Assembly (NCBI GenBank): GCA_000492175.2
Contig: CP097573.1
Span: 806,001-870,000 of the forward strand
DNA from: Firmicutes bacterium ASF500
GTDB lineage: Bacteria; Bacillota; Clostridia; Oscillospirales; Oscillospiraceae
DNA length: 64,000 bases
Reading direction: 5' to 3'
Below are positions 51,736-60,655 of the stretch, piece after piece. Below the pieces are notes generated by a model. It was not told the origin of the DNA. It ran no database searches and saw only the letters and a program-made list of their open reading frames with translations. Position numbers and translations under genes: made by a program. The first letter of the stretch is position 1. Every line of letters begins with the position of its first letter.

Positions 51736-54700
51736 CGGGGCTCCTCCCTCACCCGAAGCAGCTCCCGCTCCATCTCCGCCGTCTCCATCCGGGGCTGGAG
51801 GCGGCGGAGGTAGGACAGGCACCAGACGCAGTGTTCCTCCTCCCCCTCCGGCCACAGGGCCTCCAGGGCGGGACAGCGGTTTCCATTCATCAGCTTGCGT
51901 ATCTTCCAGGTGATATAGATGGTAATTCCCTTCCACCGGGGGGAGCCGATGGTATCGCACAGCTCCAGCGCCCTGGACAGCCGCTCCGCCGCCCGGCCCG
52001 GCTCCCCCTCCTGGCAGTCGAAGAGGGCCAGATAGGCCAGGGCCACGGGGTATTCGCTGTACTCGTGGGACTCCTCATACAGCTCCACCGCATAGCGGAA
52101 CAGAGATTTGGCCTCCTCCATACTGCCGCTCTGATAGGCCGCCACGCCGTAGTTGGTGTAAAACAGGGCGGCTCCCGGGTAGTAGCCCCGGTTCCGGTTG
52201 TAGGCGATGGCCTGGTCATAGTACCGGAAGGCCTGGTCATAGGCCCGCTCCAGGCGGTAGGTCTCGGCGATGTAGTTGTACGCCCCGGCGATGTTGATGG
52301 TGTACCGGCCATCCATCTTGGGGTCCAGGGCCTGGAAGGTCTGGACGGCCTGGGACAGAATCTCCCGGGCCCTTGGATAGCTCCCCCGCATCAGCTCCAG
52401 CAGGCCGCTGAGGCGGAGGTAGACGCCGTACTCCGGGGAGCGCTCCATCCCCTTGAGCAGGCCTCCTATAATGGACAGATGCTCCTCCATGACCTGGCCG
52501 TTCCCCGTCTGGATGCCGTAGTACACCAGCTGGAGCCGGCCCTGAATCTCCATGTCCCGGTCCCCCATCTGGGCGCAGCAGTCCAGCAGGCGGGCCAGCA
52601 CCTCCAGGCCCTCCTCATACCGCCCGTCGTGGATACAGCACCGGCTCTCCACGTGGAGGAGAATCAGTTCCAGCCGGTCCAGCTCCTCCTGCTCCGGGGT
52701 AAAGCGGCGCAGGCCGGCCAGCTCCGCGCGCATGGTCTGGAAATACTCCCACAGGCCGTCCGGGCCGCTCAGACCGGTCCTGGGGTCGGCGGTCAGGGTG
52801 GGCATCAGCTCATAGCGCAGGCCGGCGTAGGCGTTGAGGGAGAGAACCCGGTACCGGAAGGTGCGGAACCGGTCCCCGCCGGCGGTGTAGTGGTGGATGA
52901 GCTGGTCGTAGGGGGCGGTCTGCCCCACCTCCAGCCGGTCCTCCAGATACCGGGCCACCCGCAGATGGAGGAGCCGCCGCCCCGACTCCGACTGCTTCTG
53001 GGCCACGGTGGCCTTGATCCGCTCATGGGTGAAGCTGTACTCCAGCCCGCCCTCTCTGGTGGACTCCACCAGAAGCTTCTTCTGGGTCAGCTGACAGCAC
53101 AGGTGGGTCAGCTCCAGGGGGTCCCGGCGCAGGATGGCGGACAGGGCCTGGAAGGGGGCCCAGCTGGTGAAGACCGCCACTAGCTCCAGCACCCGCCGCT
53201 CGTCCTGGGACAGGGAGGACAGTCGGTAGGCGATGATGTCCTCGGGAATCTGGGGCAGCTCCCCCCGCTCGGCCAGGGCGTCGGCCAGCTGGTCCAGAAG
53301 CAGAGCGTTGCCCCCGGTATTCTGATAGGCCCGCTCCACCAGGTCCTCGCCCAGGCCGCCGTCCACCCGCTGGTGGAGGAAGCGCCCGGTCTCCTCCTGG
53401 GTAAAGCGGCGCAGGGCCCGTCGGAAGAGCACATGGTCCCGCAGGCCCTCCTCCACAAAGCCCTCCATGTGGGGCGGGAGGATATCCCGGGCGGTACAGA
53501 TCACCGCCGCGCTCTGGTGGTTCAGCCGCCGCAGGAAGAGGGCCAGCAGCTCCATACTGCTCCGGTCCATCCAGTGGATGTCCTCGAACACCAGAAGGAT
53601 GGGGGTCTTTCGGGCCGCGATGGAAAAGATGGTCAGCACGCTGCGCAGGGCGGTGTAGTAGTCCGACTGGAGGGGGAAGTCACAGTCCGAATCGGTGAGC
53701 TGGGCCTCCTGCCCCGGAGCCAGGCCAGGAAACAGGGCGGCGGCGGTCCGGGCGTAGTTGGCCGGAATGGGGACGCGGCGCAGTTCCAGCTCGGCCACCA
53801 GGGCCATAATGATGGAGTTCCACACCGCCAGGGAGCCGCCCATCTCGGTCTGATAGCAGTAGCCCCGGCAGACCATCCAGCCGGACAGGTCATGATGGCT
53901 GAGAAAATGGTCTAGCAGGTAGGTCTTGCCCACCCCGGCCTCGCCGGTCAGGAGGAGGCCCGGACCCCGCTGGGTCCCGGTACCCATGCCGCACAGGGCC
54001 AGCAGCTCACGCAGGGCGGCCTCCTTGCCCATCAGCGTCTCCCGGGGCTCCTCCGGCTGGGCGGAGCACTCGTTCCACTGGTCAGCGATCTTATAGTACA
54101 GGGAGGTAGTCTCCTTCAGAGGGGAGATGCCGAACTCGCAGGACAGCCGGTGGCTCAGGTCCTGATACAGGCCGATGGCCCGGCGAAACTGCCGCTTGGC
54201 ACAGCACACCCGCATCAGCAGTACCACGGCGTTCTCCTCCACCGGGTCGATCTCCAGATAGTCCAGACAGAGCCGCTCCGCCCGGTCCAGGTCCTCCTGA
54301 TCCAGGGCCCGGCTCCCCTCCTCCAGCAGCTGCCGGAGGTAGCCGGTCTGGAGGGCGGTCCGCTCCCCCTCCAGCCAGTCCTCAAAGCCCCGCTCCGTGG
54401 GGAGAGAGAAGCCCTTTAGCAGCTCCCCGCCGTACAGCTCCAGACGGCCGGAGGTCAGATACTTCGACACGTCGCACCAGATCTCCGCCTCCGGGGATAT
54501 CTCCAAAACGGACCGCCGGCCCCCCTGGAAGGGGTCCCAGCCCAGCCCCTTCCGGATGGAATAGATGGCGTGGCGCAGGTTTTTCAGGGCGGTCTGGCTG
54601 TCCGTGTCGGGCCAGAGCAGGCCGATCAGCTCACTGCGGGGCGCTTGACGCTTTAACAGCAGATAGTACAGCAGGGCGTCCGCCTTTTTATAGGGGAGGC

Positions 54701-54764
54701 TCACCGGTCTGCCGTCCGCCGTGACCTGGGGCGTGCCGAACAGCTTCGCATCCAGTCTAGCCAT
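51726..54764 (-). CDS. Large BTAD-NTPase-TPR transcriptional regulator (SARP/AfsR-like)
   Basis: 1012 residues. N-terminal winged-helix (LFGTPQVTADGRPVSLPYKKADALLYYLLLKRQAPRSELIGLLWPD), bacterial transcriptional activator domain (about 95-240), STAND/AAA-type NTPase with Walker A GEAGVGKT and Walker B LLVFEDIHWMD, and a long C-terminal TPR array (YNYIAETYRLERAYDQAFRYYDQAIAYNRNRGYY...). Such proteins act as signal-integrating activators. ATG after GGAGGATG. Tail-to-tail with the anti-sigma-like gene, the stops overlapping by 10 bp; function link between them is unproven. Confidence 0.9.
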   Translation of the reverse strand: MARLDAKLFGTPQVTADGRPVSLPYKKADALLYYLLLKRQAPRSELIGLLWPDTDSQTALKNLRHAIYSIRKGLGWDPFQGGRRSVLEISPEAEIWCDVSKYLTSGRLELYGGELLKGFSLPTERGFEDWLEGERTALQTGYLRQLLEEGSRALDQEDLDRAERLCLDYLEIDPVEENAVVLLMRVCCAKRQFRRAIGLYQDLSHRLSCEFGISPLKETTSLYYKIADQWNECSAQPEEPRETLMGKEAALRELLALCGMGTGTQRGPGLLLTGEAGVGKTYLLDHFLSHHDLSGWMVCRGYCYQTEMGGSLAVWNSIIMALVAELELRRVPIPANYARTAAALFPGLAPGQEAQLTDSDCDFPLQSDYYTALRSVLTIFSIAARKTPILLVFEDIHWMDRSSMELLALFLRRLNHQSAAVICTARDILPPHMEGFVEEGLRDHVLFRRALRRFTQEETGRFLHQRVDGGLGEDLVERAYQNTGGNALLLDQLADALAERGELPQIPEDIIAYRLSSLSQDERRVLELVAVFTSWAPFQALSAILRRDPLELTHLCCQLTQKKLLVESTREGGLEYSFTHERIKATVAQKQSESGRRLLHLRVARYLEDRLEVGQTAPYDQLIHHYTAGGDRFRTFRYRVLSLNAYAGLRYELMPTLTADPRTGLSGPDGLWEYFQTMRAELAGLRRFTPEQEELDRLELILLHVESRCCIHDGRYEEGLEVLARLLDCCAQMGDRDMEIQGRLQLVYYGIQTGNGQVMEEHLSIIGGLLKGMERSPEYGVYLRLSGLLELMRGSYPRAREILSQAVQTFQALDPKMDGRYTINIAGAYNYIAETYRLERAYDQAFRYYDQAIAYNRNRGYYPGAALFYTNYGVAAYQSGSMEEAKSLFRYAVELYEESHEYSEYPVALAYLALFDCQEGEPGRAAERLSRALELCDTIGSPRWKGITIYITWKIRKLMNGNRCPALEALWPEGEEEHCVWCLSYLRRLQPRMETAEMERELLRVREEPRQN

Positions 54765-54865
54765 AAAACATCCTCCTTCCGGCGCGTCTTTTTTCGCAAA
54801 GATACTTTATCAGAATATCCCCTCAAACGCAACAGTTTTTCGCCAAATTCAGCCCTTTTCCATGA

Positions 54866-54912
54866 AGAAACAGCGGGGTCAGGACCTGTCCAGGTCCCGG
54901 CCCCGCTGTAAG
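54866..54912 (-). terminator. Terminator of the ftsEX-envC-like operon
   Basis: ACAGCGGGG ... CCCCGCTGT with an inner AGGACCT/AGGTCC stem; on the minus strand TTTCTTC follows. Confidence 0.75.
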
Positions 54913-54931
54913 AGTCCTTCCGGATTTCTCT

Positions 54932-56179
54932 TTACTGTACCTTAACCTTTCCGCCCTTGCCGCTGAAATACAGGGTCTTATCCTTAAAATAGCTCAGCGG
55001 GTCTCTCCGGTCGCCGTGGACCCGGACCTCGAAGTGGAGGTGGTTGCCGGTGGACCGGCCGGTGGTGCCCACATAGCCGATCACCGCCCCCTGCTTGACG
55101 GTCTGGCCTTGGGTAACGTTGCGGGCGCTCATGTGGGCGTACAGGGTGCTGGTTCCGTCGCTGTGGGAGAGGACCACATGCTCGCCGTAGGCCCAGCTGG
55201 AGCCGCTGCCCAGCTTGGAGGTGGTGACCACCCCGCTCTTGGCGGCATAGATGGGGGTACCCTTGGGGGCAGAGACATCAATGCCGGTGTGGTTCTTGGC
55301 CTTGTGGGTAAAGGGGTCCTCCCGGTTGCCATAGAAGGAGGTCAGTGTGTTCTGTCCGGCGGGCAGAGGCCACAGGAAGCCGGACTCGCTGACCACATTC
55401 TTGATCTGGTCGGCGTACTCCTTCTCCTTCCGCTTGATCTCCGCGTCCAGGTCGTTGGCCGCCTTTTTCAGCTCGGCCTCCATCTCCTCCAGCTGATCCT
55501 CCCGGGCGCTGATCTCCCCGATAAGCTTATCGACCTCGTTTTCCTGCTCCTTCAGCTCCTGTTGGATGGCAACCTGCTTCTGCTTGGCCTCCTCCTGCTC
55601 GGCCTGGGCCTCCTCCAGAGCGGCACGGTCCGCCGTCACCTGGGCCTGGAGGGCCTCCAGGTCCTCCATCACCTTGTTGTCATACTGGATGATCTCCTCG
55701 ATCATCATGTAGTTGTCCAAAAGCTCGGAAAAGCTGCTGGAGGAAAACAGAATGGCCCAGTAGGAGACCTCCCCTTGCTCCTCCATCTGCCGCATCCGGC
55801 GGCAAAAGAGGTCGAACTGAGCGGCCTCGTCGACCTCGGCCTGACGCAGCTCCTCCGTCTTTTCGGCGATCAGCTGGTCGTACATGGCAATTTGCTGGTT
55901 GATGTTGTTGATCTCCTGGCGGATGACCTGAATCTGACGCTCGATCAGCTCCTTTTTATTGATGGCGGCGTTTTTGTCCGCCTGGATGGCCTTCAGCTGG
56001 TTCTGGATGTCCTTGCGCTGGCTGGCCAGGTCGTTGGCGTCCCCCTTCAGCGCGTCGATCTCCGCCTTGGTCACGGCGGAGGCCTCCAGCACCGTCCCCG
56101 GTCCGGCCAGGGGGAGCAGAAGCGCCAGGACCAGGAACAGCCCCGCCGCCCGGCGCAGAAATTTTCTGGTGTCGCTCAC
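54932..56179 (-). CDS. EnvC-like coiled-coil M23 peptidase
   Basis: 415 residues. N-terminal signal/anchor helix (FLRRAAGLFLVLALLLPLAGPGTVLEASA), two long coiled coils (about residues 36-115 and 165-260) and an M23 domain with HTGIDVSAPKGTPIYAAKSGVV, HxH (HLHFEVRVHG) and the metal ligands HTGID and HLHFE. With FtsEX just upstream this is the cell-wall hydrolase activated by the FtsEX complex during division (EnvC/PcsB logic). GTG start at 56179 after GGGGAGGGG. All catalytic metal ligands seem present, so it should be active, unlike E. coli EnvC. Confidence 0.93.
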   Translation of the reverse strand: MSDTRKFLRRAAGLFLVLALLLPLAGPGTVLEASAVTKAEIDALKGDANDLASQRKDIQNQLKAIQADKNAAINKKELIERQIQVIRQEINNINQQIAMYDQLIAEKTEELRQAEVDEAAQFDLFCRRMRQMEEQGEVSYWAILFSSSSFSELLDNYMMIEEIIQYDNKVMEDLEALQAQVTADRAALEEAQAEQEEAKQKQVAIQQELKEQENEVDKLIGEISAREDQLEEMEAELKKAANDLDAEIKRKEKEYADQIKNVVSESGFLWPLPAGQNTLTSFYGNREDPFTHKAKNHTGIDVSAPKGTPIYAAKSGVVTTSKLGSGSSWAYGEHVVLSHSDGTSTLYAHMSARNVTQGQTVKQGAVIGYVGTTGRSTGNHLHFEVRVHGDRRDPLSYFKDKTLYFSGKGGKVKVQ

Positions 56180-56192
56180 AGCCGCCCCTCCC

Positions 56193-56297
56193 CTACCAGA
56201 ACATCAGGATGTTAGCTAAAATGGGCAGGAGCATCAGCAGAGCCAAGAGCCCGGCCATGACTGACATAAAAATCTTCTGTTTCTTCTGGCGCTTCAT
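56193..56297 (-). CDS. 34-aa membrane peptide between ftsX and the EnvC-like gene
   Basis: ATG at 56297 has AAAAGGAGG 8 bases upstream. The product is MKRQKKQKIF followed by one hydrophobic helix (MSVMAGLLALLMLLPILANILMFW) to the C-terminus, ending 13 bp before the GTG of the peptidase. Basic N-terminus implies an inside N-end. Co-transcribed with ftsEX. It may be a small partner of FtsX or of the hydrolase; no family recognised. Confidence 0.7.
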   Translation of the reverse strand: MKRQKKQKIFMSVMAGLLALLMLLPILANILMFW

Positions 56298-56317
56298 ATC
56301 TGCGGCCTCCTTTTCTA

Positions 56318-57211
56318 TTATACCTGCAAGAACTTCCGAATGGCTACCAGCGACCCTCCCACGCCGATGACCGCGCCCACGGCGCAGAAAACCATCAGGA
56401 TGGTGGGGGCCATGGAGCTGTAGCTGACGATGCTGACCAGCGACAGGCCGTTGCCCTGAATGGCCAGCTTGGCTACCAGCTGATACAGGCCCCACTGGGC
56501 AAAGAACGCGATGAGCGCGCCGGACAGGCCCAGCAAAATCCCCTCCACCACGAAGGGCCATTCAATGAAGCCGTCGGTGGCGCCGCACATCTTCATAATG
56601 GCGATCTCCTCCCGGCGGTAGAAGGTAGCCAGCTTGATGGTGTTGGCGATGATGAACAGGGACACCACCAGCAAAATCCCAATCAGCACCATAGCCACGC
56701 CGGTGGCGATGTTGCGCACCATGACAAAGCCGTCGGCGATCTCAGTGGCCGCGTTGACATCGCCCACGCCCTCCACCTGCTCCAGCGCCGCCTTGGTCTC
56801 GGCCATCTTTTCGATATCCACCACATGGACCCGGTAGCGGTCCCGGAGGGCGTCGGCGGGCAGGTCGGCCATCACGGAGTTTTCCCCGCCGTGCTTCGCC
56901 TTGAAGTCGGCCAGGGCCTGCTGACGGCTCACGAAGGTGAGCTGAGACACGTTGTCCACCTGGGCCAGCGTGGACTTCATGGCCTGGGCCTGGCCCAGGT
57001 TCAGGGTCTCGTCAATATATACGATCATCTCATTCTCATTTTCCAGATCCCCCAGAGTGTTGTCCAGGTTCACCGCCAGAAGGCTGAAGGACCCCATGAT
57101 AATGAGACAGGCCACGATCATACACACTGCGGCGAAGGACATGAAGCCATGGGTAAAGATGGAGTGTACGCCCTCGCTGACGTAATACCCCGCGTCAAAT
57201 CTTCTCGACAT
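56318..57211 (-). CDS. ftsX: Cell division protein FtsX
   Basis: 297 residues. Four helices with a large extracellular loop after the first: N-terminal [47 protein letters not shown], ectodomain including VYIDETLNLGQAQAMKSTL and VSQLTFVSRQQALADFK, then FIIANTIKLATFYRREEIAIMKMCGATDGFIEWPFVVEGILLGLSGA. ATG at 57211 lies inside ftsE (17-bp overlap). Confidence 0.96.
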   Translation of the reverse strand: MSRRFDAGYYVSEGVHSIFTHGFMSFAAVCMIVACLIIMGSFSLLAVNLDNTLGDLENENEMIVYIDETLNLGQAQAMKSTLAQVDNVSQLTFVSRQQALADFKAKHGGENSVMADLPADALRDRYRVHVVDIEKMAETKAALEQVEGVGDVNAATEIADGFVMVRNIATGVAMVLIGILLVVSLFIIANTIKLATFYRREEIAIMKMCGATDGFIEWPFVVEGILLGLSGALIAFFAQWGLYQLVAKLAIQGNGLSLVSIVSYSSMAPTILMVFCAVGAVIGVGGSLVAIRKFLQV

Positions 57212-57884
57212 TGTAGTAACCACCCATTCCGTCGCTGATAATTCGTCCGTTTTCGATCACCACTACCCGCTTGGTGAAGCGGTTGACCAGGTTTTTCTCG
57301 TGGGTCACCACCAGGACGGTGGTTCCCAGCTCGTTGATGCGCTCCAGAAGCATCATAATCTCCAACGAGCGCTGAGGGTCCAGGTTTCCCGTGGGCTCGT
57401 CGGCGATAATCATGCTGGGGTTGTTCACCAGTGCCCGGGCGATAGCCACCCGCTGCTGCTCGCCGCCGGACAGCTGGCCGGGGTACCGGTTCCCCTTCTG
57501 CTCCAGTCCCACCAGCTGGAGGACATAGGGGATGCGCCGCCTCAGCTCCCGGTTGGAGGCCCCGATGGCCCGCATGGCAAAGGACAGGTTTTCATAGACC
57601 GTCTTTTTTTCAATCAGCCGGAAATCCTGAAAGATAACGCCCAGGGTGCGGCGCATGTGGGGCACCTGCTTGGGGGTGATGTTGGTCAGGTTATAGCCGT
57701 TGACCATCAGCCGCCCGTCGGTAGGGGCGATCTCCGCGGTAATCAGCTTGAGCACCGTGGACTTGCCCGACCCGGAGGGGCCCACCAAAAAGACAAACTC
57801 CCCGTCGTCGATCCGCAGGTTGACCCCTTTCAGGGCCTTGGTGCCGTTTTCATACTCTTTATATACATCAATAAGGCGTATCAT
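57195..57884 (-). CDS. ftsE: Cell division ATP-binding protein FtsE
   Basis: 229 residues. Walker [11 protein letters not shown]-loop FQDFRLI, signature LSGGEQQRV, Walker [14 protein letters not shown]-loop THEK. Powers FtsX to activate the wall hydrolase at the division site. Opens the operon ftsE-ftsX-small peptide-peptidase. Confidence 0.97.
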   Translation of the reverse strand: MIRLIDVYKEYENGTKALKGVNLRIDDGEFVFLVGPSGSGKSTVLKLITAEIAPTDGRLMVNGYNLTNITPKQVPHMRRTLGVIFQDFRLIEKKTVYENLSFAMRAIGASNRELRRRIPYVLQLVGLEQKGNRYPGQLSGGEQQRVAIARALVNNPSMIIADEPTGNLDPQRSLEIMMLLERINELGTTVLVVTHEKNLVNRFTKRVVVIENGRIISDGMGGYYNVEKI

Positions 57885-57966
57885 GGCGCGATCCGCTCCT
57901 CCGCTCAGCCAATTCTCCCGCCCGAAACGGCGTCTCTCTGTCAGGCCGGGGACATTTCAAGTATTC

Positions 57967-57995
57967 AGTTTAACACAGATCAAATGTGATGTAAA
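57967..57995 (-). promoter_or_regulatory. ftsE operon promoter
   Basis: Minus strand TTTACA (57995 to 57990), 17-bp spacer, TAAACT (57972 to 57967). Confidence 0.7.
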
Positions 57996-58043
57996 GAAAT
58001 ATTCTGTTAACGTTTTTTCTTTTCTTCGCCCTTTTTCGCAGAA

Positions 58044-58071
58044 AAGCCCCGCGCCGGACGGCGCGGGGCTG
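58044..58071 (-). terminator. Terminator of the CdaR-type gene
   Basis: AGCCCCGCGCC (58045-58055) pairs with GGCGCGGGGCT (58060-58070); TTTTC follows on the minus strand. Confidence 0.92.
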
Positions 58072-58090
58072 AAGGGCATGCGGGCCTGTC

Positions 58091-59182
58091 TTACGACTCG
58101 ATTCCCCGGGAAATCAGATACTTCTTGACCATCAGCGCCACCTTGAAGGTGATGGCGTCATCAAACTCCCGCAGGTCCAGTCCGGTGAGCTTTTTGATCT
58201 TCTCCAGCCGGTACACCAGGGTGTTCCGGTGGACGAAGAGCTTCCGGGCGGTCTCGGACACGTTCAGGTTGTTCTCAAAGAACTTGTTGATGGTCAGCAA
58301 AGTCTCCTGGTCCAGGGCGTCGATGGGGCTCTTTTTAAAGACCTCCTGGAGGAACATCTGACACAAAATGGTGGGCAGCTGATAGATCAGCCGGCCAATG
58401 CCCAGGTTTTCATAGTTGATGACGGCCTTCTCCGTGTCAAAGACCTTGCCCACGTCGATGGCTACCCCGGCCTCCTTATAGGCCCGGGCCAGGTCCCGGA
58501 TATGGGGGACGATGGTGCCGATGCCGATGACCACCTTGACCCCAAGCTCCTGGGTGACGGCAGTGACAATCTGCTTGGCGATCTTGCCCAGCTCCTTGGA
58601 GTCGGCCCCCTCGTTCAGCTGCTTGATGAGGGCCACGTCGGTCTCGTTGATGGAGATGACAAAGTCGGACTGCTTGTCCGGGAACAGATTTTGGATTACG
58701 TCGATGACGGACACGTCGGCGGGGCCCAGCTGGCGCACCAAAAAGGCGGCTCTGGGCACCTCGGAGACAAAGTGCAGTTCTTTCGCCTGTGTGTACACAT
58801 CGCCCAAAAGAATATTGTCGGAAATGATGTTTTTTACAAACGTGGCCTTGTCGTGCTTTTCCTCATAATAGGTCTTGGCGCCGTTGAAGGCCACCACGGC
58901 CATAGCGCACAGGGAGGCGGCCGTCTCGTCCTCTCCCTTGACGAAGGCCGCGTAGTCGAACTGGGCGCCCCAGCCCGCCAGAGGCTTAAAGGTCCTCCCC
59001 TCAAACCGGGCCAGGCCGTTTTCCGCGCCGTTGATGGCGGCGACCGCTCCGGACCAGTGTTCGCCGATGCAGGTAAGCTCGCTGCATGCGACCACGATCC
59101 CCTCCGCGTCCACCACACCCACAGTACGGCTGATATTATCCTTCATTTGGAGCACGACACCTTGGAACATCCTGCTGGACAC
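58091..59182 (-). CDS. CdaR/PucR-family regulator
   Basis: 363 residues. N-terminal ligand-sensing region resembling a sugar-diacid recognition domain (VVLQMKDNISRTVGVVDAEGIVVACSEL), a middle GGDEF-like PucR region (VVIGIGTIVPHIRDLARAYKEAGVAIDVG) and C-terminal HTH_30 (FFENNLNVSETARKLFVHRNTLVYRLEKIKKLTGLDLREFDDAITFKVALM). GTG at 59182 chosen because GGAGGG lies 6 bases upstream; a downstream ATG at 59170 has no site. Own promoter and terminator. Target unknown. Confidence 0.92.
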   Translation of the reverse strand: MSSRMFQGVVLQMKDNISRTVGVVDAEGIVVACSELTCIGEHWSGAVAAINGAENGLARFEGRTFKPLAGWGAQFDYAAFVKGEDETAASLCAMAVVAFNGAKTYYEEKHDKATFVKNIISDNILLGDVYTQAKELHFVSEVPRAAFLVRQLGPADVSVIDVIQNLFPDKQSDFVISINETDVALIKQLNEGADSKELGKIAKQIVTAVTQELGVKVVIGIGTIVPHIRDLARAYKEAGVAIDVGKVFDTEKAVINYENLGIGRLIYQLPTILCQMFLQEVFKKSPIDALDQETLLTINKFFENNLNVSETARKLFVHRNTLVYRLEKIKKLTGLDLREFDDAITFKVALMVKKYLISRGIES

Positions 59183-59226
59183 AGCGATCCCTCCTACATT
59201 TCTGCTCAATTTTTTACTGCTCACCC

Positions 59227-59255
59227 ATTATACCGGTTGGCGACCAGTTTGGCAA
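59227..59255 (-). promoter_or_regulatory. Promoter of the CdaR-type gene
   Basis: Minus strand TTGCCA (59255 to 59250), 17-bp spacer, TATAAT (59232 to 59227). Confidence 0.85.
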
Positions 59256-59294
59256 GGTTTTTTTGAAAATTTTTTGTTCAGTTTGCCCAATTTC

Positions 59295-60014
59295 TTATAG
59301 GGAGGGCTCCGTTCTCATGAGCTTGTCTCGCTCTCCGGCTGTTAAAAGCCGCCAATCGCCGGGTTTCAGGCCCTCATCCAATGTCAAGGGGCCCATAGAA
59401 AGGCGGTGCAGGGTCAGAACCGGCTTGCCCCGGGCGGCCAGCATCCGCTTGACCTGGTGGTATTTTCCCTCCCGCAGGGTTACCAGGCAGGAGGAGCCGT
59501 CCCCCACCGGCTCCAGCCCCGCCGGGAGACAGCGCAGGCCGTCCCCCAGCACCAGACCCGCTGCCAGGGCCTCCCGGTCCGCCTGGTCCACCCGGCCCTC
59601 CACCTGAGCCAGGTATACCTTGTCCACATGGCTCCTGGGGGAGAGAAGCCGGTGGGCCAGCGCCCCGTCGTCGGTGAGGAGGAGCAGGCCGGTGGTATCC
59701 TTGTCCAGCCGTCCCACCGGGAACAGCCCCCGCCGCCTCAGCGCGGGAGGCAGAAGGTCCAGCACTGTGGGCTGGTCCCGGTCCTCGGTGGCGGACAGGA
59801 GCCCCGCCGGCTTGTGGAGCATGATGTAGACATAGGGGGAGCAGTCCACCCGGTCCCCGTCCACCGTCAGGCAGGCGGACGCCGGGTCGGCCTTCTCCTC
59901 CGGGCGGGACACCGGCCTTCCGTCCAGCCGGACCCGGCCCTGCCGCATCAGGTCCTTGACCTCCCTCCGGCTCCACCGGCCGGTGGAGGATAACAGCTTG
60001 TCGATGCGCTCCAT
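59295..60014 (-). CDS. rRNA pseudouridine synthase, RsuA/RluB family
   Basis: 239 residues. N-terminal S4 RNA-binding domain (MERIDKLLSSTGRWSRREVKDLMRQGRVRLDG) and catalytic domain with Asp in GRLDKDTTGLLLLTDDG, plus EGKYHQVKRMLAARGKPVLTLHR. Short linker typical of 16S-type RsuA. ATG at 60014 after GGAGGAG. Confidence 0.94.
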   Translation of the reverse strand: MERIDKLLSSTGRWSRREVKDLMRQGRVRLDGRPVSRPEEKADPASACLTVDGDRVDCSPYVYIMLHKPAGLLSATEDRDQPTVLDLLPPALRRRGLFPVGRLDKDTTGLLLLTDDGALAHRLLSPRSHVDKVYLAQVEGRVDQADREALAAGLVLGDGLRCLPAGLEPVGDGSSCLVTLREGKYHQVKRMLAARGKPVLTLHRLSMGPLTLDEGLKPGDWRLLTAGERDKLMRTEPSL

Positions 60015-60036
60015 AGCTCTCCTCCGGTTTCTGTGT

Positions 60037-60112
60037 GTAGGGGCGGATATCATCCGCCCGAAAAATCATAGGCCGTCTCTTGTAAGAGCGGGCGGGTAAT
60101 ACCCGCCCCTAC
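60037..60112. repeat. Intergenic palindromic repeat, family A copy 3
   Basis: GTAGGGGCGGATATCATCCG at the left, TGTAAGAGCGGGCGGGTAAT then ACCCGCCCCTAC at the right. Reverse complement matches the copy at 40331-40406. Confidence 0.88.
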
Positions 60113-60178
60113 AGACATATCCTCCCGCCTCGACGCATACTTTAAAAAGAAAACACGCCACGGAAGGAGAGATGCGCT

Positions 60179-60655
60179 GTGTTGATTATGACCGCGAAGG
60201 TCCCAAAACGGAAGCTGACCCTGGGGGTGGCCGCCGCCGCATTGCTGTGCTGCTGCGCCATCGCCCTGAACTTCGGGCGGGCCCTCACCCAGGAGGTGTC
60301 CGCCCCGGGAACCCCCAGCCCCAAGGGTATCCGGACCAACGCCGACCGGGTGGAGTATCTGTCCGCCTACGGCTGGCAGGTATCGGAGGAGCCCATCTCC
60401 ACTCAGGAGCTGCTCATCCCCGAGGAGATGGACGCCAGCTACACCGAATATCTGACCCTCCAGACCGGCCAGGGCTTCGACCTGGAGGATTACGCCGGGA
60501 AGCGGGTAAAGCGGTACACCTATGAGGTGTTCAACTACCCCACCGGCGAGAGCGGGGTGCAGGTCAACCTGCTGGTCTGCAAAAACACCGTGGTGGGCGG
60601 CGAAGTCCTCTCCCCCCGGCTGGACGGCTTTCTCCACGGGCTGGCTATGCCGTAG
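60179..60655 (+). CDS. DUF4830 domain-containing membrane-anchored protein
   Basis: 158 residues. One N-terminal helix (LTLGVAAAALLCCCAIALNFG) and an extracytoplasmic DUF4830 domain (VEYLSAYGWQVSEEPISTQELLIPEEMDASYTEYLTLQ, then GFDLEDYAGKRVKRYTYEVFNYP, then LDGFLHGL). GTG at 60179 fits the AAGGAGAG best; TTG 60182 and ATG 60188 are alternatives. Function unknown. Stop lies directly against the stop of the convergent MscS gene. Confidence 0.83.
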   Translation: MLIMTAKVPKRKLTLGVAAAALLCCCAIALNFGRALTQEVSAPGTPSPKGIRTNADRVEYLSAYGWQVSEEPISTQELLIPEEMDASYTEYLTLQTGQGFDLEDYAGKRVKRYTYEVFNYPTGESGVQVNLLVCKNTVVGGEVLSPRLDGFLHGLAMP

